This document shows, in pieces, positions 1 to 8,900 of a stretch of DNA of 64,000 nucleotides. The DNA comes from Flavobacterium omnivorum. Lineage in GTDB: Bacteria > Bacteroidota > Bacteroidia > Flavobacteriales > Flavobacteriaceae. Numbering within the stretch: position 1 is the stretch's first letter; each line of letters begins with the position of its first letter. Position numbers and translations under genes: made by a program. The notes beneath the pieces are model-generated. The model was not told the origin of the DNA and did no database searches. It saw only the letters and a program-made list of their open reading frames with translations. The stretch is from positions 1-64,000 of the forward strand of contig NZ_FNDB01000019.1 of NCBI RefSeq assembly GCF_900099915.1. Direction: 5' to 3'.

Positions 1-192
1 TTGTCGTTTTTCATATTTTCGTTGAGCTAAATCAAAATCATAGTTACCACTGCGTAAATCACAATTACGTTTTAGCTCTCGTGTTAAAACTGACTTATCT
101 TTTTTAATAACTATTGCTATTTCGCTTTTACTGAAATTCTGCTCTAATAATACACTAATAGTATACCTTTGTTCACTGGTTAAATGGCTCAT
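1..192 (-). CDS. IS30-type transposase, N-terminal part (cut by window edge)
   Basis: The reverse strand opens with ATG at 192 and reads 64 codons to the window edge without a stop. The product begins MSHLTSEQRYTISVLLEQ and continues with a helix-turn-helix (SKSEIAIVIKKDKSVLTREL). This is the N-terminal HTH_38 arrangement of IS30-family transposases, which bind the element's inverted repeats before the DDE catalytic domain. The catalytic part lies outside the window, so intactness cannot be judged. The neighbourhood to the right is decayed sequence, which fits an insertion hotspot. The element's inverted repeat was not located with confidence. Confidence 0.75.
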   Translation of the reverse strand, partial: MSHLTSEQRYTISVLLEQNFSKSEIAIVIKKDKSVLTRELKRNCDLRSGNYDFDLAQRKYEKRQ

Positions 193-440
193 TATTTACA
201 ACTTTGGTCAGGAGTAAATAAAGACAATTTATTCCATTCGAAGGAGAGGACTTAAATGTCCTTTCTTTTGAAAAAATTATCCTATCTTTTTTCCTGAGAG
301 TTGCATTAACTAATTGAATCTAGTTAAATAAAGATTTGTAACTTTTTTGTTTGGTTAAAGTATCGCGTATTTTAGTCGTCAATTGGAATGATAAAGCATA
401 CACAAGAGCGATAATGAACTGAAGAAGTATTTCGCAACAC
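193..440. other. non-coding stretch beside the IS30-type gene
   Basis: No gene is seen. The upstream end of the insertion element should lie here. A short hairpin (AGGAC-ttaaat-GTCCT followed by a T-rich run, about 247-270) is the only structure noticed. From about 380 the sequence may be the decayed upstream part of the M20 peptidase remnant that follows. Confidence 0.4.
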
Positions 441-725
441 ATGGGAATGGGTAAAAAAGTTGCCGGCGACTCAGGTTCTGGAGGTGCCGGCGATATTTCT
501 TATACAGTCAAACATGCAGATTGTATTGATAGTTTAGGTTCTTCTGGTAGAGGTGACCATGCTTCTGGTAAAACTATTAACCTAAAACAATTTTCGCATT
601 TAATTCAACGAGCTGCGATTTTAATTTACAGATTAATGCAAATTAAAAGGTATTTACAACTTTCTTTAGGAGTAGGAGTTTACAGCTGTATGAAATTAAA
701 TTCCATTTGTTATTTTATAACGTAA
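441..725 (+). pseudogene. M20-family metallopeptidase, C-terminal remnant
   Basis: The first about 65 codons of this reading frame resemble the C-terminal end of M20 family (glutamate carboxypeptidase-like) peptidases. A GAGDISY motif is followed by IDSLGSSGRGDH, which carries the late metal-ligand or substrate His region, and the stretch ends in a helix reading LIQRAAILIYRL. The family is normally about 400-500 residues, so more than 300 N-terminal residues are missing. Upstream, weakly similar codons appear in another frame (about 380-440) and are interrupted by stops. The last about 30 codons (from about 637) look like random read-through. I read it as a degraded fragment with no function. 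The family match is by eye. Confidence 0.55.
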
Positions 726-1089
726 AGCATATTATTTTAAGTCCTTGTGATTTTGCTAATACTATCCATATCGATAATCGTTTTAAGAAGGCTATTAAAC
801 ACTAAAATTTATAAAAATTAATCAACCTTTAATGATTATGGGAATGCGGAAGGATACTAATCGAACAAATCTTTCGTTAAATCTAAATTTGGCACAACGA
901 TAATATCAGTTACTCCTAACAAATCAAGGCAAGTCACTACTTATATTTCTGAATCTTACTTGTTGAGACTAAATAAACAAACCAACTATAGGAAAGGCTT
1001 GATGTAAATCAATTAACAACTTTTTAAGCAAGAAAGTAGTTATCCCAATTTGTTTATCGAATTTTGTATCTTTAATTCAAACCATCAAA
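726..1089. other. intergenic region without a recognised gene
   Basis: AT-rich sequence with stops in all frames. A short open stretch around 737-803 (reading LSPCDFANTIHID) could be another gene remnant but matches nothing I recognise. Near 1065 the sequence GTATCTTTAA approximates the Bacteroidota -7 motif (TAnnTTTG) and may be the promoter of the next gene. Confidence 0.3.
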
Positions 1090-1482
1090 ATGACTTTACA
1101 AATAGAAACCCCTGCATTACTTTTTGGCGCTACTTCGCTAATTTTGTTAGCCTACACCAATCGGTTTTTGACCATTGCTACCATCGTACGAGGACTAAAA
1201 AAAACCTATACTGAAAAGCAAAATGCTGTAATCTTATTAGAAATAAAAAATCTGAATTTACGATTGACGCTAATTCGCAACATGCAATTGGCAGGCGTTT
1301 TAAGTTTATTTCTTTCCGTTTTTGCCATGCTCCTGCTGTTTTTAGAGCAACAAGTAGCTGGAATTTATCTTTTTGGACTGAGTTTATTAGGACTATTAAT
1401 TTCGTTGGGATTGTCATTTTGGGAAATCAGTATTTCTGTCAATGCCTTGCGTTTGCATTTGAGTGATTTGATTCAGAAATAA
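1090..1482 (+). CDS. DUF2721 family membrane protein
   Basis: A 130-residue protein. It begins LQIETPALLFGATSLILLAYTNRF, the signature start of DUF2721 proteins (PALLFxxxSLxxLAYTNRF). Three hydrophobic segments are visible at about residues 8-32, 67-88 and 92-115, separated by a charged stretch near 38-60, so it should be an inner-membrane protein. The family function is unknown. The gene is flanked by decayed sequence and followed by a strong hairpin terminator, so it appears to be a single-gene unit that survives intact in a degraded region. The ATG follows the AT-rich leader directly, and length agrees with the family. Confidence 0.8.
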   Translation: MTLQIETPALLFGATSLILLAYTNRFLTIATIVRGLKKTYTEKQNAVILLEIKNLNLRLTLIRNMQLAGVLSLFLSVFAMLLLFLEQQVAGIYLFGLSLLGLLISLGLSFWEISISVNALRLHLSDLIQK

Positions 1483-1498
1483 TAGTTCAAAAAAAGTC

Positions 1499-1542
1499 AT
1501 AAAGAAAGAGCTTCAAAAAGTATTTCACAGCTCTTTCTTTAT
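1499..1542. terminator. terminator after the DUF2721 gene
   Basis: Perfect 14-bp inverted repeat: 1499-1512 (ATAAAGAAAGAGCT) pairs with 1529-1542 across a 16-nt loop. It ends in CTTTCTTTAT. It stands between a plus-strand gene and a minus-strand pseudogene, so it may serve both sides. Confidence 0.7.
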
Positions 1543-1556
1543 ATTAATCCAGAAAA

Positions 1557-1880
1557 TTACTGATTTAAAATCTCATCGTCTTCCTTCTTTTCTTTATTCA
1601 ATAAATTCGGGTTTTCTTTGGCCAATTTATTTTTGGTTGGAATCTTATTATTCAGGCTAAAGCCAAATTTCCTCGTATCTTGTTTACTACTGATTAGCAA
1701 GGGTGTTTTAAACGAATTGAAAGCATTTCTATTAGTATTCAAAACATCATCCGCATAAATAGAAAGTGTCAATTGGTCTTTAAAGAACTTTTAGAGAATG
1801 TCAAATCCAAAGAGTTTCTGATGGGTTCAACGGCTATGAAATATAAGTAATTCCCTTTTGGAATAATATACTTATAATTG
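1557..1880 (-). pseudogene. partial duplicate of the outer-membrane beta-barrel gene (C-terminal end)
   Basis: This stretch is nearly identical to 9818-10142, the 3' end of the beta-barrel receptor-like gene. It carries a handful of point changes, and homology stops abruptly near 1880. The open part (1557-1772) encodes the last 71 residues of the barrel (SIYADDVLNTNRNAFNSF and onward). Upstream of that, a run of five T in the intact copy (near 10049) is four T here (near 1790), shifting the frame. It has no start, signal peptide or plug domain. It is a truncated, frameshifted copy left by a segmental duplication and is very unlikely to be expressed as a useful protein. Confidence 0.9.
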
Positions 1881-2275
1881 ATAGGATCATTTCATTTTTT
1901 ATGAGATTCACTTATCCGTTAGGTTATTGCAACACTCACGGTAACCACTTTTATTTCATTGATGAAACAAATCGGATAAAGAAAAAAATACAAGGAAAAA
2001 TCTTTAATAATTTAAGATTCAGGTTGAAAATGAAATTTATACACAACAGAACACGCTCTTAACTTATTTTTATCGTTGGTAATGAAATTATTGCATCCAT
2101 TTAACAATTTAGTTTTCTTAATACTATACCTTTAACAGATAATTAGAAGTTTATATGCATTAATAATCCTATTATCCTGAGCTATTATCAGTGATTTTTA
2201 GTAGAAGCTACATTTCCCTAGTACATGTAAAACAATGTTCTTAAGGATGATTTTATAATATTACTTATTTTTGCT
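1881..2275. other. intergenic region before the histidine kinase
   Basis: About 395 bp with no gene. It begins exactly where similarity to the beta-barrel gene breaks off, so the left part may be more rearranged sequence. No clear promoter or hairpin was recognised. A TATTTTTG motif at 2266-2273 is too close to the start codon at 2276 to be a -7 element for that gene. Confidence 0.35.
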
Positions 2276-4744
2276 ATGAAAGATTCCAAAATTAAACCTA
2301 AAGATCCGTTAAACCTTTACCAAAGGGCCTTAAAAATTCACAAAAAGAATATTACAAATGAAACTTCTAATTTACTTGAATGTGACAAAATTAAACTTAT
2401 TCATGAGTTAGAAGTACATCAGATCGAGCTAGAATTACAAAATGAAGAGCTACAGTTAACGCAGGCAAATGCAAATGCTGCTTTAGAAAAATATACTGAA
2501 TTTTATGAATTTGCATCTTTAGGGTATGTGATACTTGATACCAATGCAACAGTACTTGATGCCAATAAGGTTGCATGCCAATTATTAAAAGTTGATAAAT
2601 CAAATTTGATTGATAGTAATCTAAAACACTACATTGCTGATCATCACAAACCGGCTTTCAAAGAATTTTTTAGTAAACTGTTTCTTGAGAAAACTGTTGA
2701 GGATTGCTTATTAGGGCTAAAGGGAGGAAAAGATGTAAAAGACATCAAGATTTCTGGCTCCGTCATAAATAGTCAAAGTAACCAATGCTTTTTAAAAATC
2801 ACTAATTTAACTGCTGCAGAACAACTTCAAGAGGCTATTTTAGAAAAAGAATTCTTTCAAGAATTTCAACGTGTTGGACAAATTGGTTGGTATAAAGTAA
2901 ACATCACAAACAATGTTTGGGAGTTTTCTGAGATGTTATATTTTATTTTTGGCTTAAAAAATGATGCTGTTGTTAATTATAACAATTGGATAGACTGCGT
3001 TCATCCTGACGACAGGACAGAAATACAATTGTATTTAAAGAAAACAATAAAAAACAAAACATCATTTAAGAAGGAGTACAGAATTATCCGCAAAAATGAT
3101 GGAGTAGTTCGATGGGTTGACGGAAACGGAAGGTTTAATTATGACAAGAAGTCTAATGAAATTAATTTTTTTGGAGTAGTCCAAGACATAACGGAACAGA
3201 AGTTATCCCTTGAAAAAATACTAAGCGCTGAAAGTTGGTCAAACCGTCTTTTTGAAACTTCCAATGAAGGGATTTTAATTCTTGATTCCAATAGTGGGAA
3301 AGTCACTGATGCAAATACATTTTTCATTGAAATGATCGGTTTTAATCATGAACAACTTGTCGGAAAAGCACTTTGGGAATTGTGTGTATTTAAAAACACC
3401 ATCATTTCAAAAGAGACTTTTACCGAATTGAAAGAAAAAAAATACTGCCGTTTTGAAAACCAATTGTTGGAGACAAAGTCAGGAAAATTAATTGACGTTG
3501 AATTTGAGCTTGTGGTTTACATGGAAGAATCACACAATAATGTTCTTTGTCACATTAGAGATATCTCCGATCGTAAAAAAGCGGAAAATGCATTAAAGGA
3601 AAGCGGTTATTTATATCAAGCTATGTTCGAGAAAAACCAATCGCCTCAATTAATGATTAATCCTACTAACGGAAATATAGTAGATGCAAATTCAGCTGCA
3701 GCAAAATTTTACGGCTATTCTCTGGGACAGTTCAAATTAATGAATCTATCTGATATAAGTACTTTTCCTGCAGATCAAATAATAGAAGAAATAGGGAAAT
3801 TTGGAGTCGCTGGATCATCTTACTTTCAATTTTTACACAAATTTTCTTCAGGAACTACTAGGGAAGTCGAGATATACACCAGTCAGTTATTGATTAACGG
3901 GCAATTCCTATTAATTGCTACTATTAATGATATTACGGAAAGGAAATTAGAAGAGGAAAGACTAAAACATTTAAATCAACAATTACTAGAAGTAAATACT
4001 TTAAAATCCCAATTCATTTCTACAGTTTCCCATGAATTTAGAACTCCGTTAGCTGGAATTTTATCAAGTGTTCAATTATTACAAATTTATAATGATACTT
4101 GGAATGAGGAAAAAAAAGAAAAAATATTCAAACAGATTTTTGATGCGGTACAGCACACTAAAGCACTGCTGGACGATGTTTCCCTTATTGATGAAGAGCA
4201 AAATAGCAAATCTTTTTTTAGGCCTACAAACATTAAACTTCTGCCCCTTATAAATGAGATTATTGAAGAAAACATAAGTGCGGCAGGCACCAATCATAAG
4301 GTAATAGTAAGTTCAAAATTAGCTAGTAAAACCTATTACATGGATGTCCTTATCATTCGGCATATTTTTACTAATATTATCTCTAATGCTATAAAATACA
4401 GTTGCGAAAATAAAAAAATTACGATTGATATAGATGAAGTAGTCAACAAAGAGATAAAATTCATCATTACCGATCGAGGAATTGGAATACCTTCTGAGGA
4501 AATATCATATTTATTAGAACCTTTTTATCGCGCTTCAAATCACGGAGCTATAAAAGGAACTGGATTTGGTTTGTCAATTGTAAAAAGATTTATAGATCTT
4601 CATAAGGGCCAAATATTAATTGAATCAGTGGTGAGTGAAGGAACAAAAGTAACCATTATATTACCTTATTTTCAGCGAGAAAACAGTGAGGATGAACCAC
4701 TAAATAAAACAGAAATCAATTCTATTATTTTAAATCAGCAGTAA
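2276..4744 (+). CDS. soluble multi-PAS sensor histidine kinase
   Basis: An 822-residue kinase without membrane segments, so the signal is probably cytoplasmic. A charged coiled coil (HELEVHQIELELQNEELQ, about residues 43-60) precedes four PAS-type modules at about 73-185, 195-310 (with a PAC tail ending VVQDITEQK), 325-435 (ending HIRDISDRK) and 443-555 (ending TINDITERK). The HisKA box is STVSHEFRTPL with phospho-acceptor His586. The ATPase domain has an N box (Asn704 in NIISNAIKYS), a G1 box (DRGIGIP, Asp733) and a G2 box (GTGFGLSIV, about 761). It should autophosphorylate and pass phosphate to the regulator encoded 31 bp downstream. The signal is unknown; PAS domains often bind small ligands, haem or flavin, but no binding residues can be assigned here. 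Confidence 0.93.
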   Translation: MKDSKIKPKDPLNLYQRALKIHKKNITNETSNLLECDKIKLIHELEVHQIELELQNEELQLTQANANAALEKYTEFYEFASLGYVILDTNATVLDANKVACQLLKVDKSNLIDSNLKHYIADHHKPAFKEFFSKLFLEKTVEDCLLGLKGGKDVKDIKISGSVINSQSNQCFLKITNLTAAEQLQEAILEKEFFQEFQRVGQIGWYKVNITNNVWEFSEMLYFIFGLKNDAVVNYNNWIDCVHPDDRTEIQLYLKKTIKNKTSFKKEYRIIRKNDGVVRWVDGNGRFNYDKKSNEINFFGVVQDITEQKLSLEKILSAESWSNRLFETSNEGILILDSNSGKVTDANTFFIEMIGFNHEQLVGKALWELCVFKNTIISKETFTELKEKKYCRFENQLLETKSGKLIDVEFELVVYMEESHNNVLCHIRDISDRKKAENALKESGYLYQAMFEKNQSPQLMINPTNGNIVDANSAAAKFYGYSLGQFKLMNLSDISTFPADQIIEEIGKFGVAGSSYFQFLHKFSSGTTREVEIYTSQLLINGQFLLIATINDITERKLEEERLKHLNQQLLEVNTLKSQFISTVSHEFRTPLAGILSSVQLLQIYNDTWNEEKKEKIFKQIFDAVQHTKALLDDVSLIDEEQNSKSFFRPTNIKLLPLINEIIEENISAAGTNHKVIVSSKLASKTYYMDVLIIRHIFTNIISNAIKYSCENKKITIDIDEVVNKEIKFIITDRGIGIPSEEISYLLEPFYRASNHGAIKGTGFGLSIVKRFIDLHKGQILIESVVSEGTKVTIILPYFQRENSEDEPLNKTEINSIILNQQ

Positions 4745-4775
4745 AAAAAAATGCACTATTCTAAATTTTTTTGAA

Positions 4776-5753
4776 ATGAAAAAAATTCTTATCATAGAAG
4801 ACGATGCAGTCTTAAGAGAAAATACAGCTGAATTTATTGCAGGGGAAAATTTTGAAGTATTTGTTGCAGAAGATGGTCTTGTAGGGATCCAACAAACGTT
4901 GAAACATTTTCCAGACCTTATCCTCTGTGACATATCTATGCCCAATATGAATGGATTTGATTTTTATAAAACAATCAAGCAAATTAAGTCTACATCGACT
5001 ATTCCATTAGTCTTTTTTTCAGCGAGAACAGAAAATGAGGATATCAGAGCAGGAATGCAGCTGGGTGCTGATGATTATATTATCAAACCTTTTGATTTCT
5101 ATGAACTATTAAAAGTAATTAAAACACGTCTCGCTAAATACGAAACGATTGAACAGTTCAATGACGAAAAATTTCATGCATTAACAGACCATCCAAAACT
5201 AGGTTTTTATATTTACCAAAACGGAAAATTACTATTTCATAATGAAGCATTAGCAACCATTTTTGGGTATAGCTATGATGACTTCCAGTCCATCAATTTT
5301 GTTGATCTTCTCGATGATAAGTATTGTAATAAAACAAAAATATTAAATGATTTTGATCGCTGTTTAAAAGATTCAAAAGGAGCAATTTCATTCCAGTTTG
5401 AAGCCGTTCATAAAACTTTAAATACAGTATTTGTAGAGCTGTATGGCTCAGTAATTATATACAAAGGACATCCGAGTCTTGTAGGCAATATAATTCCCTT
5501 AGCTGATAAAAAAACTGTCCCAAAAATTGTTACACGTCCTGAAGAAATTCCAATTGCATTTACCAACCGTGAACTAGAGGTACTGAAATTGATTTGCAAA
5601 GGAAAATCTACTTTGGAGACCTCTGAAGTTCTTTTCCTAGGACAACGAACTATTGAAACTTACAGAGCAAATTTGCTAGAAAAAACAGATTGTAAAAACA
5701 TTGCTGAACTTATCATGTATGCAATTCGCAATACATTAATAACTATCGATTAA
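4776..5753 (+). CDS. response regulator, REC-PAS-LuxR type
   Basis: A 325-residue protein with three modules. The receiver (about 1-120) has the acidic pair Asp9/Asp10, phospho-acceptor Asp52 (LILCDISMPNMNG) and Lys104 (YIIKPFD). A PAS-like middle (about 140-250, FYIYQNGKLLFHNEALATIFGYSY) follows. The C-terminal LuxR/GerE helix-turn-helix (about 258-320, FTNRELEVLKLICKGKSTLE) should bind DNA. It is encoded 31 bp after the kinase on the same strand, so the two almost certainly form one two-component system. A PAS domain inside a LuxR-type regulator gives it a second sensory input. Its targets are unknown; the adhesin gene just downstream is a candidate. Confidence 0.93.
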   Translation: MKKILIIEDDAVLRENTAEFIAGENFEVFVAEDGLVGIQQTLKHFPDLILCDISMPNMNGFDFYKTIKQIKSTSTIPLVFFSARTENEDIRAGMQLGADDYIIKPFDFYELLKVIKTRLAKYETIEQFNDEKFHALTDHPKLGFYIYQNGKLLFHNEALATIFGYSYDDFQSINFVDLLDDKYCNKTKILNDFDRCLKDSKGAISFQFEAVHKTLNTVFVELYGSVIIYKGHPSLVGNIIPLADKKTVPKIVTRPEEIPIAFTNRELEVLKLICKGKSTLETSEVLFLGQRTIETYRANLLEKTDCKNIAELIMYAIRNTLITID

Positions 5754-5988
5754 ATTTTCTAATATACTATGTTAAGAAAATTTAAAAACAGACGTAGAAA
5801 ATTATACTTTCGGAGTGTTAACAGTTTATTTCATCCTTTTATAGCGGTTCTAAATAGTAAACTTACGATAGGTATTCTTCCGTACTTTTACTGATTTTTT
5901 TAAAAATTTGCTTATTTAAAAAGAGTAAATATACTGAACCTTCATACTTTTAATTAGCAGAATTTTGTGAATCCAAAAGTTTCACATT

Positions 5989-8900
5989 ATGAAAGCAAAT
6001 CTACCCCAATTACTAACAAGTCTCTTTTTAATAATTCAGACTAGTGTTGTTTTCTCTCAATACAATAACCCTATCGCCCCTTCGGTGGGCACTACCAGCA
6101 AATTTTTATTATTTACTTCGTTAGGAGCCGTAACCAATGCCGGATCTACCTCCATATATGCTGGAAATGTAGGAACTAATTCAGGTGCTTTTACCGGATT
6201 TGAATCCCTACAAACTCAACCTTTTGCCTTATTTAATGCCACCCCAGAAACGGCTCAATGCGCTACGGATTTGGGAGCCTTATACACTGATTTAAACAGT
6301 AGATTAGCTGATATTGAAACCACTGGTGGTTATGGATCAACCATCACAACACTTACTCAAGGTATTTATAACACAGGAGGAGCTATTTCAGTAAATGGAA
6401 CTCTTACCTTAGACGGTCAAAACAATCCGAACTCACGTTTTATTATTAGATCAGGTGGAGCGTTTACTATGGGTGCTGGATCGAAAATTATTTTAACAAA
6501 TGGTACCCAAGCTCAAAACGTATTTTGGATAATAACTGGAGCTGTTTCTTTAGCTGCAAACAGTGAAGCAAAAGGTATATTTATTAGTTCGGCAGCAATA
6601 AGTCTGGGGGCTAATTGTACCTTAGAAGGGGGCGTTTTGACTACGGCAGGAGCTATCACAACATTAGATGGGATGTCATTAGCCACACCGTCTATGTTGC
6701 TAAAAGAAAATCAATCAATAAATAGTGGAGCCACACCCGCGGATCTAGTATTGATTCGCAATAATAATCCAATTCTAAAATGGCAAAGTGCAACCGATAG
6801 CAATTTTACAAACCCCACAGACATAAACCATTATTTAGGAACCCTTAGTGGCTTCTGCATTGGACCTCTTACGTCAACCACTTATTACAGAGTTGCTGTC
6901 TTAATTGATGGATCAACCGTTTATTCCAATACAGTAAAAATCGACATTGTCGTTCCGCCAACGATGGAAGGACCGGCAAGCTCTTTTGCTTTATTTACAA
7001 CTGCTGGTGCAATTGCAAATACTGGCATTTCAACCAATATGGCAAATATTGGCACAAACGCCGGTGTAATTACTGGCCAATTTACTAATATGTCTTTATT
7101 ACATGTACAAGATGCTTTAACGACGGCTTGTGCAAATTTTATATTACCCTTATTTAATTCCTTAAAAAATATTACTACTACAAGTACCCATCCCGCGGCA
7201 CTAGGTGCTGGAGAAACACTACAGCCAGGCGTTTATCAAATTGCTAGTGCCGCAACTTTAGGAGGAATTCTTACCTTGGACGGACAAGGATTATCAAATT
7301 CAGTTTTTATTTTTAAAATTACTGGGGCACTAGCAATGGCAGCACATAGCCAAATAATAGTAACGAATGGTGCTATTACATCTAATATATTTTGGGTAAT
7401 TGATGGCGCTTTAGAAGTGGGTGCATTCAGTGATGTTAAAGGGAATTTCATTTGCCTAGCAGGTGCGATCGCTTTAGGAAATAACACAATAGCAGAGGGA
7501 CGATTTCTTACAATCGCAGGCGCTATCACATTAGAAAATGCTACACTATCCATCCCAATTATTCCTATTGCCTCTTCAAATCAAGTGATCTGTTCCGGCG
7601 CACAGCCTAATGCTTTAACGCTTACCGGAAATGTTACTACAGTTGTACAATGGCAAAAATCTACTGACCTTGTTTTCTCCAATCCAACCGATATTCCGAA
7701 TACGACTGCTTCCCTTACCGGAGCTGAAATGGGAAACGTTAGTGCAACAACCTATTTTAGAGCAGTGGTTACCATTGGAAGCAAAACTTTAAATTCTACT
7801 ATTGTCACGATTGCTATTAACCAAGCTACTATTCCTGGAATAATCTCATCAAACCAAGAATTTTGTTCCGTAAGTCAACCGGCCGATTTAATTTTAGAAG
7901 GGAATTGCGGCTCAGTCGTCAAATGGCAAAGCGCTTTAGATTCTGATTTTACAACTCCCATTGATATTGAAAATACAACAAATACCCTATCAGGAATAGC
8001 CATTGGAACTGTGACTGTAACAACTTTTTACAGAGCAGTGGTTCAAAATTGTACCTGCTGTCCCATTGGATATGCTACGCCAGCGGAAATTTCAATTGCA
8101 ACTCCTACAACGTGGAATGGCACTTCATGGAATAATGGCCCTCCGAATAGTACTAGGTCAGCTATTTTTAGTGGAAATTACACGGCTAGCGAAAACATTG
8201 ACGCGTGTTCCATTACAATTAATAATGGTGCCGTAGTCACTATTAATACTGGAGCTACGATGACTGCAACTAATGAATTAAATATATCAGGAGGATCACT
8301 TACTTTCGAAAATAACGCCAGCTTGATTCAAATTAATGATGGGATTATAAATTCCGGAAATGTAACGTACAAGCGACAATCTACTCCAGTTAGAAACTCC
8401 GATTACACCTACTGGTCTTCTCCTGTTGCAGGACAAATTTTATCCGCAGCCTTCCCAAATTCGCCCTTAAATACAATTTACTCATTTGATGCGTTCTCAA
8501 CTCCTGAAGATTATATTCGGGTAACACCATCGTCTTCTATGGGAATTGGAAAGGGATATATCGTGCAAGGTCCTCAAACCAATAGTAGCTTTCCTGCCTC
8601 TACTTATGAAACAAATTTTTTCGGTATACCTAATAATGGAATATTAGAAACACCCATTGGACCGAGCGATTCCTCAAATCTTATCGGAAATCCTTATCCT
8701 TCAGCTATTGATGCTGATCAATTTTTGGCCTTAAATTCAGCCCTATTAGATGGGACTATTTATTTTTGGACCCATAGTACAGCCATTCAATTAGCAAGCC
8801 AAATTTCAAATCCTGGTTCAGGCGCTTATGCATATACTTCTGATGATTATGCATCGTATAATTTATTGGGAGGAGTCGCTGTCTTTGCGGGAGGAATACC

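Noticed and set aside
650-680. TATTTACAACTTT at about 653, also at 193-206, as a second end of the IS30-type element
   Set aside because: Only 13 bp match in AT-rich sequence, and no inverted partner is seen, so it is not enough for an IS end.
441-725. a functional small protein
   Set aside because: It matches only the end of an M20 peptidase and lacks the zinc-binding domain.
2266-2273. TATTTTTG before the histidine kinase as a promoter
   Set aside because: It ends 2 bp before the ATG, so transcription would start inside the gene.
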